Positions 22,823-32,039 of a stretch of DNA of 64,000 nucleotides are shown one piece after another. Origin of the DNA: Chloracidobacterium sp. N (GTDB lineage: Bacteria; Acidobacteriota; Blastocatellia; Chloracidobacteriales; Chloracidobacteriaceae). The stretch lies in contig NZ_CP072643.1 of assembly GCF_018304765.1 (NCBI RefSeq), positions 744,001 to 808,000 on the forward strand, in the 5' to 3' direction. Made by a program: the position numbers and the translations under genes. The notes beneath the pieces are model-generated. The model had not been told where the DNA came from, ran no database searches, and saw only the letters and a list, made by a program, of their open reading frames with translations. Every line of letters starts with the position of its first letter. Position 1 is the first letter of the stretch.

Positions 22823-23893
22823 ATGTTGAACCGACGACACATGCTTTGCCTTGCGTTATGGTGGTTGGCGTTGCCGGGGCTGGCTGGTTTCAGTTTTGCC
22901 CAGGAGCCAGCGCCGAATCCACCTTCATTTCCGCCGGTGATGCCCAGCCCGGCCGTGCGGGCCACCCAGGTCTATACAGCGCCAACCGGGGACTACGTGA
23001 TTGGCCCAGGGGATGTCGTGGACATCAAGGTGTTCAAGCAGCCCGATCTGACGGGGCGCTTCCGGGTGGGCGACAGCGGCAGCGTCGAGCTGCTGTTCAT
23101 TGGCAAACAGCAGTTGGCCGGGCTGACCGAGAGCGAAGCCGCCGATTTGCTGCGGCAGGAGTTGCGGAAGTATCTCCGGCAGCCGGAAGTCAGCGTCACG
23201 GTGACGGAATTCAACTCCCGGCTCGTGACCGTGATTGGCGCCGTCCGCACGCCGGGACGGCAACCGCTGCGGCGCGCCATGCGCCTGCTCGATGTCGTGG
23301 CCCTGGCAGGGGGACTCGCCGAAGACTCCAGCCGCTTTGTCAATGTCATCCGCTATGTGTCAAAACCGGCGGAAGAATCCCAGCCGGCACCGGTAACGGA
23401 TACGGCGTCAGCACCGGGAACGGATGAGGATGTGCCGCCGGATGTCGAAATCCTTTCCATCAACATTGATGACATCATCGCCGGCAATGCCAAAAACAAC
23501 CTGTTGTTGCAGCCGGGGGACATCATCTCCGTGCCGCGGGCCGATGTCGTCTATCTGGCCGGGAATGTACGCAAGCCCGGCCCCATTACGGCGCGCAACC
23601 CGATTACCGTGACGCAGGCCATCGCCATGGCCAGCGGGCTGGCCGAGGGAGCGAAGCGCAATGACCTCCGCCTTTACCGGACGGTGCCCGGCAAGCTGGA
23701 GCGTGAAGAAATCAAGGTCAGCCTCGCCGCGATTCAGTCCGGGAAACAGAAAGACCTGGTGTTGCAGGCGAACGATGTGCTCTACGTGCCCCATTCCGAA
23801 CTGCGGTCGGCCGGAACGGCCCTGATGCGCAACCTGCCTACACTTGTCACTTCGGCGCTCATTCCCATCCTGACGACTTCCATCATCCGGTAA
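22823..23893 (+). CDS. Polysaccharide export outer-membrane protein (Wza-like, SLBB)
   Basis: The product is 356 aa. It has a signal peptide (MLNRRHMLCLALWWLALPGLAGFSFAQ), the polysaccharide-export motif YVIGPGDVVDIKVFKQPDLTG at about residue 55, and two SLBB-like segments (VTVIGAVRTPGRQPLRRAM and VYLAGNVRKPGPITARNPI), then ANDVLYVPHSEL. Such proteins form the outer-membrane channel for capsule or exopolysaccharide. ATG 22823 follows AGGA; an earlier in-frame start lies in repeat DNA. No Wzc/Wzx partners are in the window, although nucleotide-sugar genes occur at 52-56 kb. Confidence 0.88.
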   Translation: MLNRRHMLCLALWWLALPGLAGFSFAQEPAPNPPSFPPVMPSPAVRATQVYTAPTGDYVIGPGDVVDIKVFKQPDLTGRFRVGDSGSVELLFIGKQQLAGLTESEAADLLRQELRKYLRQPEVSVTVTEFNSRLVTVIGAVRTPGRQPLRRAMRLLDVVALAGGLAEDSSRFVNVIRYVSKPAEESQPAPVTDTASAPGTDEDVPPDVEILSINIDDIIAGNAKNNLLLQPGDIISVPRADVVYLAGNVRKPGPITARNPITVTQAIAMASGLAEGAKRNDLRLYRTVPGKLEREEIKVSLAAIQSGKQKDLVLQANDVLYVPHSELRSAGTALMRNLPTLVTSALIPILTTSIIR

Positions 23894-23933
23894 TCCGGGT
23901 TTCCGGGATGCGGATTCCCGACAGCCTGCGGCC

Positions 23934-25283
23934 ATGCGCAACATCCACGACACCACCAACTTTCGGGCTCTTGACCCGGAGCTGATGCAGGACCTGCTGC
24001 GGGCGCAGGAGCAGGACGCGCCCGCGCGGGGAAGTTGGCAGGTGTTGCAGCATCGTGCGCTGGCGTGGTTGCTGGGCGCGGCCCTGCTGTCGAATGTCGG
24101 CACCTGGATGCAGAACACCGCCCAGGCGTGGTTCATCTATGAAACCACGCGCAGCGCCTGGTATCTGGGGCTGGACGCCTTTCTGATGTTGTCGCCGCTG
24201 TTTCTGCTGACCTTTCCCAGCGGCGTGGTGGTGGATCGGTTCGAGCGGCGGCGGGTTTTTCTGGTGGCTTCCCTGCTGCAAATCCTTTGTACGGCCTGGG
24301 GGACACTGCTGTTTGTGACCGGACAGCCGACGGTGGGGTGGCTTCTGGCGCTGTCGTGCGGAACCGGCATTGGGCAGGCCTTTGCCAATGTGGCCTATGT
24401 CTCCCTGCTGCCACGGCTGGTGCCCACCCGCGAAGTTCCCCAGGCAACGGCACTCAACTCGCTGCAACTCAGTGTGGCGCGCATGGTCGGCCCGCTGGCG
24501 GCAGGTGGAGTTTTGCTGATGCTGGGGCCGGCTGCGTGCTACGCGGCCAACTGTCTGTCCTTTGTGCTGCTGCTGGTGGTGGCCGGGCGTGTGCCGGAGC
24601 GCCCGCCAGAAGCCCCGACGATGAATGCCTTTGCCAAGATTACCCGTCCACTGCGGCCACTGACCAAGCTCAGCCTGTGGCAGGCGCTGGCCCAGGAAAT
24701 GCGGCAGGTGCGCCACTATCTGAAGCGGCGTCCGGGGCTCCTCGAAGTCTATGTCCTGTGTTTTGTGGCCACGTTCTTCGGGGGCTGTGTGCCGGTGCTG
24801 CTGCCCGGTCACGTACGGGAAGCCTGGAATGGCCCGGCGTGGCTCTACACCGTGCTGCTTGGGCTTTACGGACTGGGGACGGTGCTGGGCTCGCTCTACA
24901 TTGCGCAGCGTCCGAAACCGGTCGGCGGCGGGCGGCGCGCGCTCTTTCTGACGGGGGCGACGAGCGCCGCGCTGTGCCTCTTTGCCCTGATGCCTTCACC
25001 GCTCACCGGGGCGCTGGCCATCGTCGCCACCGGCGGCGCACTGATTGCCCTGCTGAGCCAACTGACGGCGCTCGTCCAGTTTGGTCTGGTGGATGAAGTG
25101 CGCGGGCGCGTGATGAGCCTCTTTCTGGTGACGTTCCAAGGGGGGTACGCCCTGGGAGGACTGGCAGCGGGTGCCATCGCCAGCCGCGTTTCCACAACGA
25201 CAACCATCCTGGCTTGCGGAGTTGCGGTGGGCGTTGCGGCGCTGGGCGGCTGGTGGCTGGATTCGCACCTCGGCGAAACCTGA
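23934..25283 (+). CDS. MFS transporter (EntS/DHA3-like exporter)
   Basis: The product is 449 aa with about twelve hydrophobic segments. WMQNTAQAWFIYETTRSAWYLGL, the loop GVVVDRFERRRV and the later ATALNSLQLSVARMVGPLAAGGVL are typical of the EntS/MFS_3 group, which exports siderophores or drugs. A 35-residue soluble N-terminus precedes the first membrane segment. It starts 40 bp after the export-protein gene on the same strand, so co-transcription is likely, but the substrate is unknown. Confidence 0.88.
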   Translation: MRNIHDTTNFRALDPELMQDLLRAQEQDAPARGSWQVLQHRALAWLLGAALLSNVGTWMQNTAQAWFIYETTRSAWYLGLDAFLMLSPLFLLTFPSGVVVDRFERRRVFLVASLLQILCTAWGTLLFVTGQPTVGWLLALSCGTGIGQAFANVAYVSLLPRLVPTREVPQATALNSLQLSVARMVGPLAAGGVLLMLGPAACYAANCLSFVLLLVVAGRVPERPPEAPTMNAFAKITRPLRPLTKLSLWQALAQEMRQVRHYLKRRPGLLEVYVLCFVATFFGGCVPVLLPGHVREAWNGPAWLYTVLLGLYGLGTVLGSLYIAQRPKPVGGGRRALFLTGATSAALCLFALMPSPLTGALAIVATGGALIALLSQLTALVQFGLVDEVRGRVMSLFLVTFQGGYALGGLAAGAIASRVSTTTTILACGVAVGVAALGGWWLDSHLGET

Positions 25284-25327
25284 CCGGAATCAACCGGGCC
25301 CGGTGAACGCTTTTCAGCCGTGACGCC

Positions 25328-25723
25328 CTACAGCGCGCTCAGGTGCGCCTCAATCTGACAGCGGATGCGGTAGTAGTCTTCGAGCAGGCGATTGACGCTC
25401 ACCACAAAGGGAATCTGGGCAGCCGCGGCTTCCTCGATACGGGCTTCGAGCGCGGCCGCTTCCGGTGTGTTGGGAGCGGTTTTTTCTTCCAGCGCCATCA
25501 GCTCATAGACGTTCTCCCCGCGAGGATGGTGGTGGTAGCAGTGCGTCACGAAAGCCAGGGTCAAACCGTCAGCAATCTGGCGCAGCAGGTCGGCATCCAC
25601 CACCGCAAAGTCGGAGAGAAGAAACGAGTCGGAGGCCACGCCAAGGGCGCGGGCCAACTCGTGGATACGGTTGACAAGGGATTCGTCAAGCGTGACTGGC
25701 GGGGAGGTCCCAACTTCCGTCAT
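25328..25723 (-). CDS. Hypothetical small protein
   Basis: The product is 131 aa, soluble and acidic, mostly helical by composition, with a His cluster (THCYHHHP) at about residue 63 and a long Glu/Ala helix after residue 75. I do not recognise the family. Its ATG overlaps the stop of the next upstream gene (ATGA at 25723-25720), so the two are translationally coupled and probably act together. Position downstream of a SctI-like gene hints at a secretion-related role, without motif support. Confidence 0.6.
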   Translation of the reverse strand: MTEVGTSPPVTLDESLVNRIHELARALGVASDSFLLSDFAVVDADLLRQIADGLTLAFVTHCYHHHPRGENVYELMALEEKTAPNTPEAAALEARIEEAAAAQIPFVVSVNRLLEDYYRIRCQIEAHLSAL

Positions 25724-26139
25724 GGCTGGTTGGTATCAATCATGAGCTTTTCAGACATGGCAAACAGCAGTTTCTGCCGGGCACTCACCCCATTGCGGCG
25801 GGACGATTGCCAGAGGGCGACTGCCTGCGCGTACTGCTCCTGGACCTGTGGCGGCGTGCCTTCCTGCGCGAGTTGCTCGCCCAGGGCCCGAATCTGGCGC
25901 AGCGCCCGTTCCTGCTCCTGACGGGCATGGATGAGACGCCGCATCTGCGTTGCCAGATAGGCTTCGAGTTCAGCCGGTGATTGTGGGGCAACAGCGGATT
26001 CGTACACCTCATCGGCATACTGGGGCAACCCATTCTGATTTGGTTGTCCGGGGCGTTTTCCCTTGGAGCTTTTGGCAACATTGCCATTCTGGTTGTTGCT
26101 GTGACTGCCACCTCGGCGTGGTCTGCGGTGCTGCTTCAT
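25720..26139 (-). CDS. Hypothetical protein with basic/Asn-rich N-terminus and helical C-terminus
   Basis: The product is about 139 aa. The first 40 residues are Arg/Gly/Asn/Gln-rich and likely unstructured (MKQHRRPRRGGSHSNNQN). From residue 50 on it is strongly helical (ELEAYLATQMRRLIHARQEQERAL), coiled-coil-like. No family recognised. ATG 26139 and a GTG 6 nt earlier share the upstream GAAGGG. It overlaps the downstream gene by 4 nt. It lies 213 bp downstream of the SctI-like gene on the same strand. Confidence 0.6.
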   Translation of the reverse strand: MKQHRRPRRGGSHSNNQNGNVAKSSKGKRPGQPNQNGLPQYADEVYESAVAPQSPAELEAYLATQMRRLIHARQEQERALRQIRALGEQLAQEGTPPQVQEQYAQAVALWQSSRRNGVSARQKLLFAMSEKLMIDTNQP

Positions 26140-26352
26140 CGGCACAATGCCCTTCGTGTCGAATGTGGTGGGGGCGGCTGTGCGGCGGACATCTCATCAA
26201 AGACTTGACGCACAGCTTGGCAGCTTGCTTCAAGTTCAACTCCGGTAAGGATTTACCGGAACTGAACGGGAAGCTCGGCATGCCGATTGTAACGGTTCCA
26301 AGTCGCCTGTCAACTCACCGCCTGGCGAGTGGAGGAAGCCAGGCCGGGCAAT

Positions 26353-26877
26353 TCAAACGTTCGTTTGAAGAACGGTCTTGATGCCGCCTGTGACCTGGTC
26401 CACGACCTTGCTCAGAATTTCGATGTTCTGAGTCAGTTGGTACATGCGCGCCTGCAGGCCGAGCAGTTCCCCCTGCGACAGCTCCCGGTCGGAATTGAGC
26501 ATCGCCTCAATCTGCATCCACTGGTTTTCAACCTGTGAAAACCGCGCCAGCATATCCGGCGAGCGCCGGTCGGGAGCCATGCCGTGGATACCATCCCGCA
26601 GAGCAGAAATCCGCAGCCGCGCCTGGTCAAAGGAAATTCCAAAGTCGTTGGCGTTTGGGTTGGCTAAGCGTTGCATCAGGTCAGCACGGAGTTGCTCCAA
26701 GGTCAGGCCCGACGTACCGCTTCCCTGGTGGAGCACATCGGTCGGTTGCCCGGCTGTCTGCTGCATAATGGATTCAAAGGATTTGCCGCCAGTCGCGGGT
26801 GACTGTGCTCCGTGGGGATGGTTGGAAGTGCCCGGCGTGGGAACGCCGGGCGCAATGCCACCAATTTGTCCGCTCAT
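26353..26877 (-). CDS. SctI-like type III secretion inner-rod protein (putative)
   Basis: The product is 174 aa. The first 60 residues are Gly/Pro/Thr/Ser-rich without a signal peptide. The last 45 (GELLGLQARMYQLTQNIEIL then SKVVDQVTGGIKTVLQ) resemble the conserved C-terminal helix of YscI/SctI inner-rod proteins, which polymerise inside the type III needle base. The resemblance is judged by eye and the family is short and variable. No other core type III gene (SctV, SctN, SctC) is in the window. Neighbours include two signal-less wall hydrolases and a FliA/WhiG-like sigma factor, which makes a secretion context plausible. Confidence 0.5.
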   Translation of the reverse strand: MSGQIGGIAPGVPTPGTSNHPHGAQSPATGGKSFESIMQQTAGQPTDVLHQGSGTSGLTLEQLRADLMQRLANPNANDFGISFDQARLRISALRDGIHGMAPDRRSPDMLARFSQVENQWMQIEAMLNSDRELSQGELLGLQARMYQLTQNIEILSKVVDQVTGGIKTVLQTNV

Positions 26878-26921
26878 AGATGTCTGTCCTTTCCTGCACC
26901 GCCAGTGCGATGCGGTTGTTC

Positions 26922-28907
26922 CTAGCCAACCGTGACCAAAACGTACTGGAACCGCTGCTGGTTGCCAAGCGAATCCCAGAAGCGGTTGAACTCACTCTGG
27001 GGCATGGTCTGGCATCCGGCCGAGTAGGTGTTGGTCGTGCCGCCACGGTGGAAGTACATCGTCTGTCCCTCAAAGCTGTTCCGGTTGCGATCGCGCTCAT
27101 CGAAGACACCGTCGTGGTTGGTGTCGCGCACGACCGGGCGGCTTGTCGTGGGCATCAGGATGTTGTTCCCGTCGGGTTGGGTCGGGCCGAAGTTGGGGCC
27201 GACATTGGCGCGCATATATTCGTGCGTGCCATCCACCAGCCGCCCCAGGTCGAGCCGGCCATCCCGGTTGCTGTCCACGCCCATCGGGCGCCGCGTCCGT
27301 CCTGACCAGCCATCTTCATACTGGCTGCCCGGTTCTGTGTTGGCGCGCAGTTCTGTCACCTGGAACTGGCCGTTGGGCAGCTTGCGCAGGGTCACGATGC
27401 GGTCGTCATAGACGCCCTGCCCACCATTGGCGCGGGTGTTGGTCTCCACGCGCAGCCCCAGAATCACCGTCCGTCCGGCGGCCAGATCGGCCTTGGCCTG
27501 AGCGGAGCCGTGGCGCTCGATGTAGTTGGCATACAGGGCGAACTTCTGGGCTGTGGTCATCCCTTCCGTGCGTGGCAATCCCCGGCTAGGAGGCACAGGC
27601 GAGCCGGAGGTCGGCGGGGTGGACGGGGCTGGTGTCGGCGCTGGCCGACTGCCATTCGTGCTGCCGCTGCCGGGAATCACAATGCGCTGGCCCGGATAGA
27701 TGAGGTTGGGGTTGGTGATGCTGGGATTGGCGCGCTGAAGCGCCGCGACGGTCGTCCCGTACTGCTGGGCAATACCGGAGAGCGTGTCGCCGACCCGAAC
27801 CCGGTGCTCCCGCGTGCCGGCCGCCGGCGGTGCCGAGGGCGCAGGTGCCGGGGTTGGCGCTGCCGGAGGCGGTGCCGGTGTGGCGTTGCCATTCCGCGCA
27901 ATGGCGTCAAAGCGCGTCAGATTGTACTCGCGCATGAGACTGTGGAGCAGTTTGGTGTAGTTCGGGTCGGTGGCGTATCCGGCCTTGTGAATCTCAGCGG
28001 CGAAGCGGAAGGCGTCGTTGGTGTGCCGCATGGCGGTGGCATAGCGTGGATTGCGGATGAAGAACTGGGCGTGGTCGGCGAAGGACTCGGCTGCCGAGTT
28101 GTACTTGCGGAACTGGGCGTTGACATAGACCTCGCGGCCGTTGAAGACCTCGCGCGTCCGCATCGTGACCGACCCGGCCGGCCCTGTGCCCTTGATGCCG
28201 AAGTAGTTGTTGGCCTGGCGGGTCAACTCCGAACGTCCCCAGCCGCTTTCGAGAATGGCCTGGGCAATCGTCACTGACGCTGGCACACCGGTTGTCCGCT
28301 GGCTGCGGATGGCATCGGCTGCAATCGAATCAATGAAGGCGTTGCCGGTGCGTGGAATCGTGCCAACCGGGGCGGTGGTGTCCACCCGGGGCGGCGCAGG
28401 CGTGGTCGGTTGGGAGGGCGCGGGCGTCGGGCGTGAGGGCACCGGACCAGGTTGAGTTGGGCTGGGTTGGACTGGATTAGGGCGCGCCGGAGCCGGAGTT
28501 GCCACCTGGCGGCCCGGCAGGTTGATGACCTGTCCGGGATAGATGAGGTTGGGATTCTGAATCTGCGTATTGGCCTTGATGAGCCGCGCCAGATCAATGC
28601 CGTTGCGGGCGGCAATTTCGGAAAGCGTATCGCCCCGGCGCACGACATACTGGCTGCCAGCCTGACTGCCGGCCTGGTTCGGCGCACTTGTGTTACGGGT
28701 CGTTGGAATCGTCAGCGTCTGTCCGGCGTAAATGAGGTTCGGATTTCTGATCTGGCGGTTGGCCTGCAGGAGCGCATCCACCGTTGTCCCATAACGCTGT
28801 GCAATGCCCGACAGGGTTTCCCCGCGCCGGATCAGGTGTTGGGTGCCGGTGGTTGGAGTCTGTGAAGAAGTCGCCGGTGTCCGTGTAACCCCGTTGAGCC
28901 GTGCCAT
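26922..28907 (-). CDS. Multi-LysM peptidoglycan hydrolase with FlgJ-type glucosaminidase domain
   Basis: The product is about 661 aa. Two LysM repeats (HLIRRGETLSGIAQRYGTTV and YVVRRGDTLSEIAARNG) precede a Pro-rich linker. A glucosaminidase domain follows (VTIAQAILESGWGRSELTRQ with the catalytic Glu, NNYFGIKG). After another Pro-rich linker comes a third LysM (HRVRVGDTLSGIAQQYG), and the C-terminal 200 residues end with TNTYSAGCQTMP, an SxGC motif reminiscent of L,D-transpeptidase-like folds. There is no N-terminal signal peptide, so export would need another route. The start is uncertain: ATG 28907 has GGGAG upstream, and other starts lie up to 28958. Confidence 0.8.
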   Translation of the reverse strand: MARLNGVTRTPATSSQTPTTGTQHLIRRGETLSGIAQRYGTTVDALLQANRQIRNPNLIYAGQTLTIPTTRNTSAPNQAGSQAGSQYVVRRGDTLSEIAARNGIDLARLIKANTQIQNPNLIYPGQVINLPGRQVATPAPARPNPVQPSPTQPGPVPSRPTPAPSQPTTPAPPRVDTTAPVGTIPRTGNAFIDSIAADAIRSQRTTGVPASVTIAQAILESGWGRSELTRQANNYFGIKGTGPAGSVTMRTREVFNGREVYVNAQFRKYNSAAESFADHAQFFIRNPRYATAMRHTNDAFRFAAEIHKAGYATDPNYTKLLHSLMREYNLTRFDAIARNGNATPAPPPAAPTPAPAPSAPPAAGTREHRVRVGDTLSGIAQQYGTTVAALQRANPSITNPNLIYPGQRIVIPGSGSTNGSRPAPTPAPSTPPTSGSPVPPSRGLPRTEGMTTAQKFALYANYIERHGSAQAKADLAAGRTVILGLRVETNTRANGGQGVYDDRIVTLRKLPNGQFQVTELRANTEPGSQYEDGWSGRTRRPMGVDSNRDGRLDLGRLVDGTHEYMRANVGPNFGPTQPDGNNILMPTTSRPVVRDTNHDGVFDERDRNRNSFEGQTMYFHRGGTTNTYSAGCQTMPQSEFNRFWDSLGNQQRFQYVLVTVG

Positions 28908-29080
28908 CGCGTTCAAGTCTCCCATCCATCGTGGTGTGCCGACACTGTCGGTCCTCACTTCCGTTATCGGTTGGCCGCGTCCGATGTTGCGTCAGGGCAG
29001 CATGTTTTTGAGCCGGCCAGTTGCCAGCGAAATGTCTGCCCTGCCTGCTCAAAGTGTGCGCCACACGGAAGCCGCGCCGG

Positions 29081-29581
29081 TCAGGCTTCGGTGAGAACCA
29101 CCAACCGCCGCAGGGCCAGGGCAAAGGGGCCGGCCTGTTTGCCGGCAATCATCAGGCCCACAGTCGTCGTGGCTTCCGTCCGCAGGGGCGGGGCCGGAAC
29201 AGGGCGGCCGCGAAACGTCGGCACAAAGTCGGCTGCGGCAAACCGGCAGGTCTGCCAGGTGTTGGGCGCAGGCGTGAAGGTGGCCTGATAGGCCAGGCCG
29301 TCAAAAGCCGCATCGGTACGCACCACGAACCTGTAGGTTTTCCCATCACCTCTGGCCTCGATGACAAACACCGCCCGGGGCGGCAGGCGCTGCGCAAGGG
29401 GGACCGAGCGCACGGAAGCAAAGCCGCCATTGTTGGCCAGAGACACCACACCTTCAAAGACGGCAAAGCCGTGGTTCGTCGGACGCAACTGCCCGGACGA
29501 ACAGCCGCCCATGACCTGATCGCCAATGGCGTACCAGGCGGTGGCGGCCGTCGGGTCTGTAAAGTCGAACACCACCATCAT
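29081..29581 (-). CDS. CIA30/NDUFAF1-like family protein
   Basis: The product is 166 aa. MMVVFDFTDPTAATAWYAIGDQVMGGCSSG followed by FEGVVSLANNGGFASVRS is the characteristic start of the CIA30 family, a galactose-binding-like fold. GDGKTYRFVVRT and TWQTCRFAAADFVPTFRGRPV complete it. The mitochondrial relative helps complex I assembly; bacterial members are poorly studied. ATG 29581 overlaps the stop of the upstream gene, so the pair is coupled. The upstream extension of the frame is antisense-like sequence of that gene. Confidence 0.82.
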   Translation of the reverse strand: MMVVFDFTDPTAATAWYAIGDQVMGGCSSGQLRPTNHGFAVFEGVVSLANNGGFASVRSVPLAQRLPPRAVFVIEARGDGKTYRFVVRTDAAFDGLAYQATFTPAPNTWQTCRFAAADFVPTFRGRPVPAPPLRTEATTTVGLMIAGKQAGPFALALRRLVVLTEA

Positions 29582-30102
29582 CAGGAAGCTGGCACCAGCG
29601 GTTTGAAGGTGTTGTCGCTGGGACGAAACAGGATGTCGTGGCGCTTGCCCTGCGCATCCTTGCATGAAACGTTGTTTTTCTGGTCGCGGAACAGCTCGAA
29701 GAAGACCGTCACTAGGGCTTCCAGTCCGGTGAAGCCAGCAGGAGCCGGTGCTTCGATGTATATCCACGTCATATCCACCCGCTGCTCCATGCCGACCCAC
29801 GCCACCCGCACCGGTGTGCCATCAGTACGGCGCAGTCTGAACCGTTCCCGCACGTAGGCGCTGGCCAGCTCAGCGACATCCGGTGTCCGGTCGAGTTCGA
29901 TGCGCCGCCGCGCCTGGCGGCTGAGGGCGTTTTCCAGATCATCGCTGAAGACGCGCAGGGAAATCTCCAGCGAGCCGGTTTCCGCATTGAACTCAATGGT
30001 CGTAAAACTGGCGTGAAATTTGTGCGCCGCCGCTGGCGCACCCAAGCCCGTGCCGGAGGCCAGCAGCAAGGCCGTTGCCAGAAATGCCCGTCGTGAGGTC
30101 AT
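29581..30102 (-). CDS. Exported DUF6702-like protein
   Basis: The product is 173 aa. It starts MTSRRAFLATALLLASGTGLGAPAAA, a Tat-like or Sec signal with twin arginine, and continues HKFHASFTTIEFNAETGSLEISLRVFSDDLENAL, which resembles DUF6702 periplasmic proteins. No catalytic motif is visible. AGGAAAG lies 3 nt before ATG 30102. It is first in a two-gene unit with the CIA30-like gene and is divergent from the phosphotransferase at 30251. Confidence 0.75.
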   Translation of the reverse strand: MTSRRAFLATALLLASGTGLGAPAAAHKFHASFTTIEFNAETGSLEISLRVFSDDLENALSRQARRRIELDRTPDVAELASAYVRERFRLRRTDGTPVRVAWVGMEQRVDMTWIYIEAPAPAGFTGLEALVTVFFELFRDQKNNVSCKDAQGKRHDILFRPSDNTFKPLVPAS

Positions 30103-30250
30103 GATCTTTCCTGTCCCATTCCCATCCGTAACAACCGGCGGCCCGTTGTCGCCCGGTCAACGGTATGTTATTTCCCCTTTTCCAGACCTCTGTCCAGACG
30201 CAACTGCCGAGACTGACCGGCCGCGCCGGTTCATCCAGTGAGGCACACCG

Positions 30251-31321
30251 ATGACCATTCCGCTTTCTGCCCTTGATGCTCCGCGTCCACCCCGGGCTGG
30301 TGAGGACCTGGATGCAGAGGCGCTGTTGGCCTGCCTGCAACCGCACCTCCCGGAGCTTGCCCCGCCGCTCATCATCGAGCAGTTTCCGGCCGGGCACTCC
30401 AATCTGACCTACGCCCTGCGGAGCGGCGACCGGGAATACGTGCTGCGGCGTCCGCCCTTCGGCGCGGAACATATCCGGGCGGGTCACGACATGCACCGCG
30501 AGTTTCGGGTGCTGTCGGGCCTGCACCGGGTCTATCCGCGCGTGCCACAGCCGCTGTGCTACATCCCGGCGGAAAGTTCGCCGTTAGGCGTGCCGTTTTA
30601 CGTCATGACGCGCGTGCGGGGCATCATTCTGCGCACCAGGGTCCCGGAAGGCATCACGCTCGATGCCGAAACCATGCGCCGGCTTTCGACAAACTTCATT
30701 GACCACCTCGCTGAGTTGCATGCCGTGGATGTTGAAGCCGCCGGATTGCACGATCTCTACCGGGGGGCCGGGTACGTCCGCCGTCAGGTCGAGGGCTGGG
30801 TCAAGCGGTATCGCGCTGCCCAGACCGATGACGTGCCGGCCATGGAACGGGTCATTGCCTGGGTGACGGCGCGCATTCCCGAAGACAGCGCCGCCACACT
30901 CATTCACAACGATTACAAGTACGACAACGTCGTTCTCGACCCGGACGATCTGACCCGGATTCGCGCCGTGCTGGACTGGGAAATGGCTACGGTGGGCGAT
31001 CCGCTGACGGACGTGGCCACAGCACTTGCCTACTGGGTGGAGCGGGATGATCCGCCGGAAGTCCACGCCATGAGTTTCGGGCTGACGGCGCTGCCCGGCA
31101 ACCTGACCCGCGCCGAACTGCTCGCCCGCTATGCCGAAACCAGCCGCCGGGATGTAGGTGAAATGCGCTGGCACGAGGCGTTTGCCCTGTTCAAGGTGGC
31201 GGTCATCGTCCAGCAAATCTACTTCCGGTATGTGAAGGGCTTCACGCACGACGAGCGCTTTGCCCGCATGGGCGCCACGGCCCGTCTTTTTGCCGAACTG
31301 GCCCAGCGCGCCATGGGATGA
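30251..31321 (+). CDS. Aminoglycoside-phosphotransferase-like kinase (ACAD10-type)
   Basis: The product is 356 aa. FPAGHSNLTYAL is the Gly-rich nucleotide loop region, YVLRRPPFG carries the ATP lysine/arginine region, LIHNDYKYDNVVLDPDD is the catalytic loop (HxDxxxxN) and RAVLDWEMATVGDPLTDVA the metal-site motif. The closest type I know is the phosphotransferase fused to or working with acyl-CoA dehydrogenases (ACAD10/11), which phosphorylates 4-hydroxyacyl-CoA. No acyl-CoA dehydrogenase is adjacent, but an acyl-CoA ligase lies at 41.7 kb. Confidence 0.85.
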   Translation: MTIPLSALDAPRPPRAGEDLDAEALLACLQPHLPELAPPLIIEQFPAGHSNLTYALRSGDREYVLRRPPFGAEHIRAGHDMHREFRVLSGLHRVYPRVPQPLCYIPAESSPLGVPFYVMTRVRGIILRTRVPEGITLDAETMRRLSTNFIDHLAELHAVDVEAAGLHDLYRGAGYVRRQVEGWVKRYRAAQTDDVPAMERVIAWVTARIPEDSAATLIHNDYKYDNVVLDPDDLTRIRAVLDWEMATVGDPLTDVATALAYWVERDDPPEVHAMSFGLTALPGNLTRAELLARYAETSRRDVGEMRWHEAFALFKVAVIVQQIYFRYVKGFTHDERFARMGATARLFAELAQRAMG

Positions 31322-31358
31322 CCGGTGGCAGGGACGAACAGCCGTTCGCCCTACGCCA

Positions 31359-31781
31359 TTATTCCTTTGAAGGCTTGCGGCGGGTGGCCACCCACGTGCC
31401 GGCGTAGCCCGAAATGTCGAATTCACCCTTCATCGTGTCACCTTCGAGTTTGCCTTTGAACTCGAACTCCATGCCTTGGTAGTTGCCGGTCAACGTCACC
31501 TGCCCGTCGTCGTCCACGGTGATGCCCGTGATGGACACACCGATCTGGTCTTTGGATTCGCAGGTGAGTTTGCCCTGCTCGTCGCGCATGACCTTCAGCT
31601 CGACAGGGAAAATCCCCGCGCCAGTCACGGTGATTTCCATATCGTATTCACCTTCGACAGCCGGAGCTTTCTTCGGTTCATCGGGCTGGTGGGCGGTGGC
31701 GGCCACGGGCAGCAGGCCAAGGACGACCCACAGGCAGAGTCCGTATCGCAGCCAGGCGTATCGCCTCCAGAGGTTTCGCAT
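31359..31781 (-). CDS. Exported beta-rich hypothetical protein
   Basis: The product is 140 aa with a signal peptide (WRRYAWLRYGLCLWVVLGLLP, cleavage near ATA-HQ). The mature part is a run of short beta-strands (YDMEITVTGAGIFPVELKV, GQVTLTGNYQGMEFEFKGKL, GTWVATRRK) like small lipocalin- or DUF-type binding proteins found in Acidobacteriota. I cannot name the family. It is convergent with the phosphotransferase gene and stands alone. Confidence 0.72.
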   Translation of the reverse strand: MRNLWRRYAWLRYGLCLWVVLGLLPVAATAHQPDEPKKAPAVEGEYDMEITVTGAGIFPVELKVMRDEQGKLTCESKDQIGVSITGITVDDDGQVTLTGNYQGMEFEFKGKLEGDTMKGEFDISGYAGTWVATRRKPSKE

Positions 31782-32039
31782 GGATTTGGAACACTCCTTT
31801 CACGTAACAAGTTGTCACAAGCCGTTTGACGACGCCGCGCAAGCTAGCACAGACCGCCGGGCGCGTCGCGTATGTCTTGGCACGGACGTTCCCCAAGGTG
31901 CACGCAACATGGCTGTACATGGAACGATAACCAAGGATAGGGCGCACTGCGCGTGAGCGCCGGAAACGTTGCAAAGCCCCCGCGTCGGCGGCGATAAAGG
32001 GAAGACAGGGTTTTGAGTTTGGCTTGACAGGGAAGCGCC

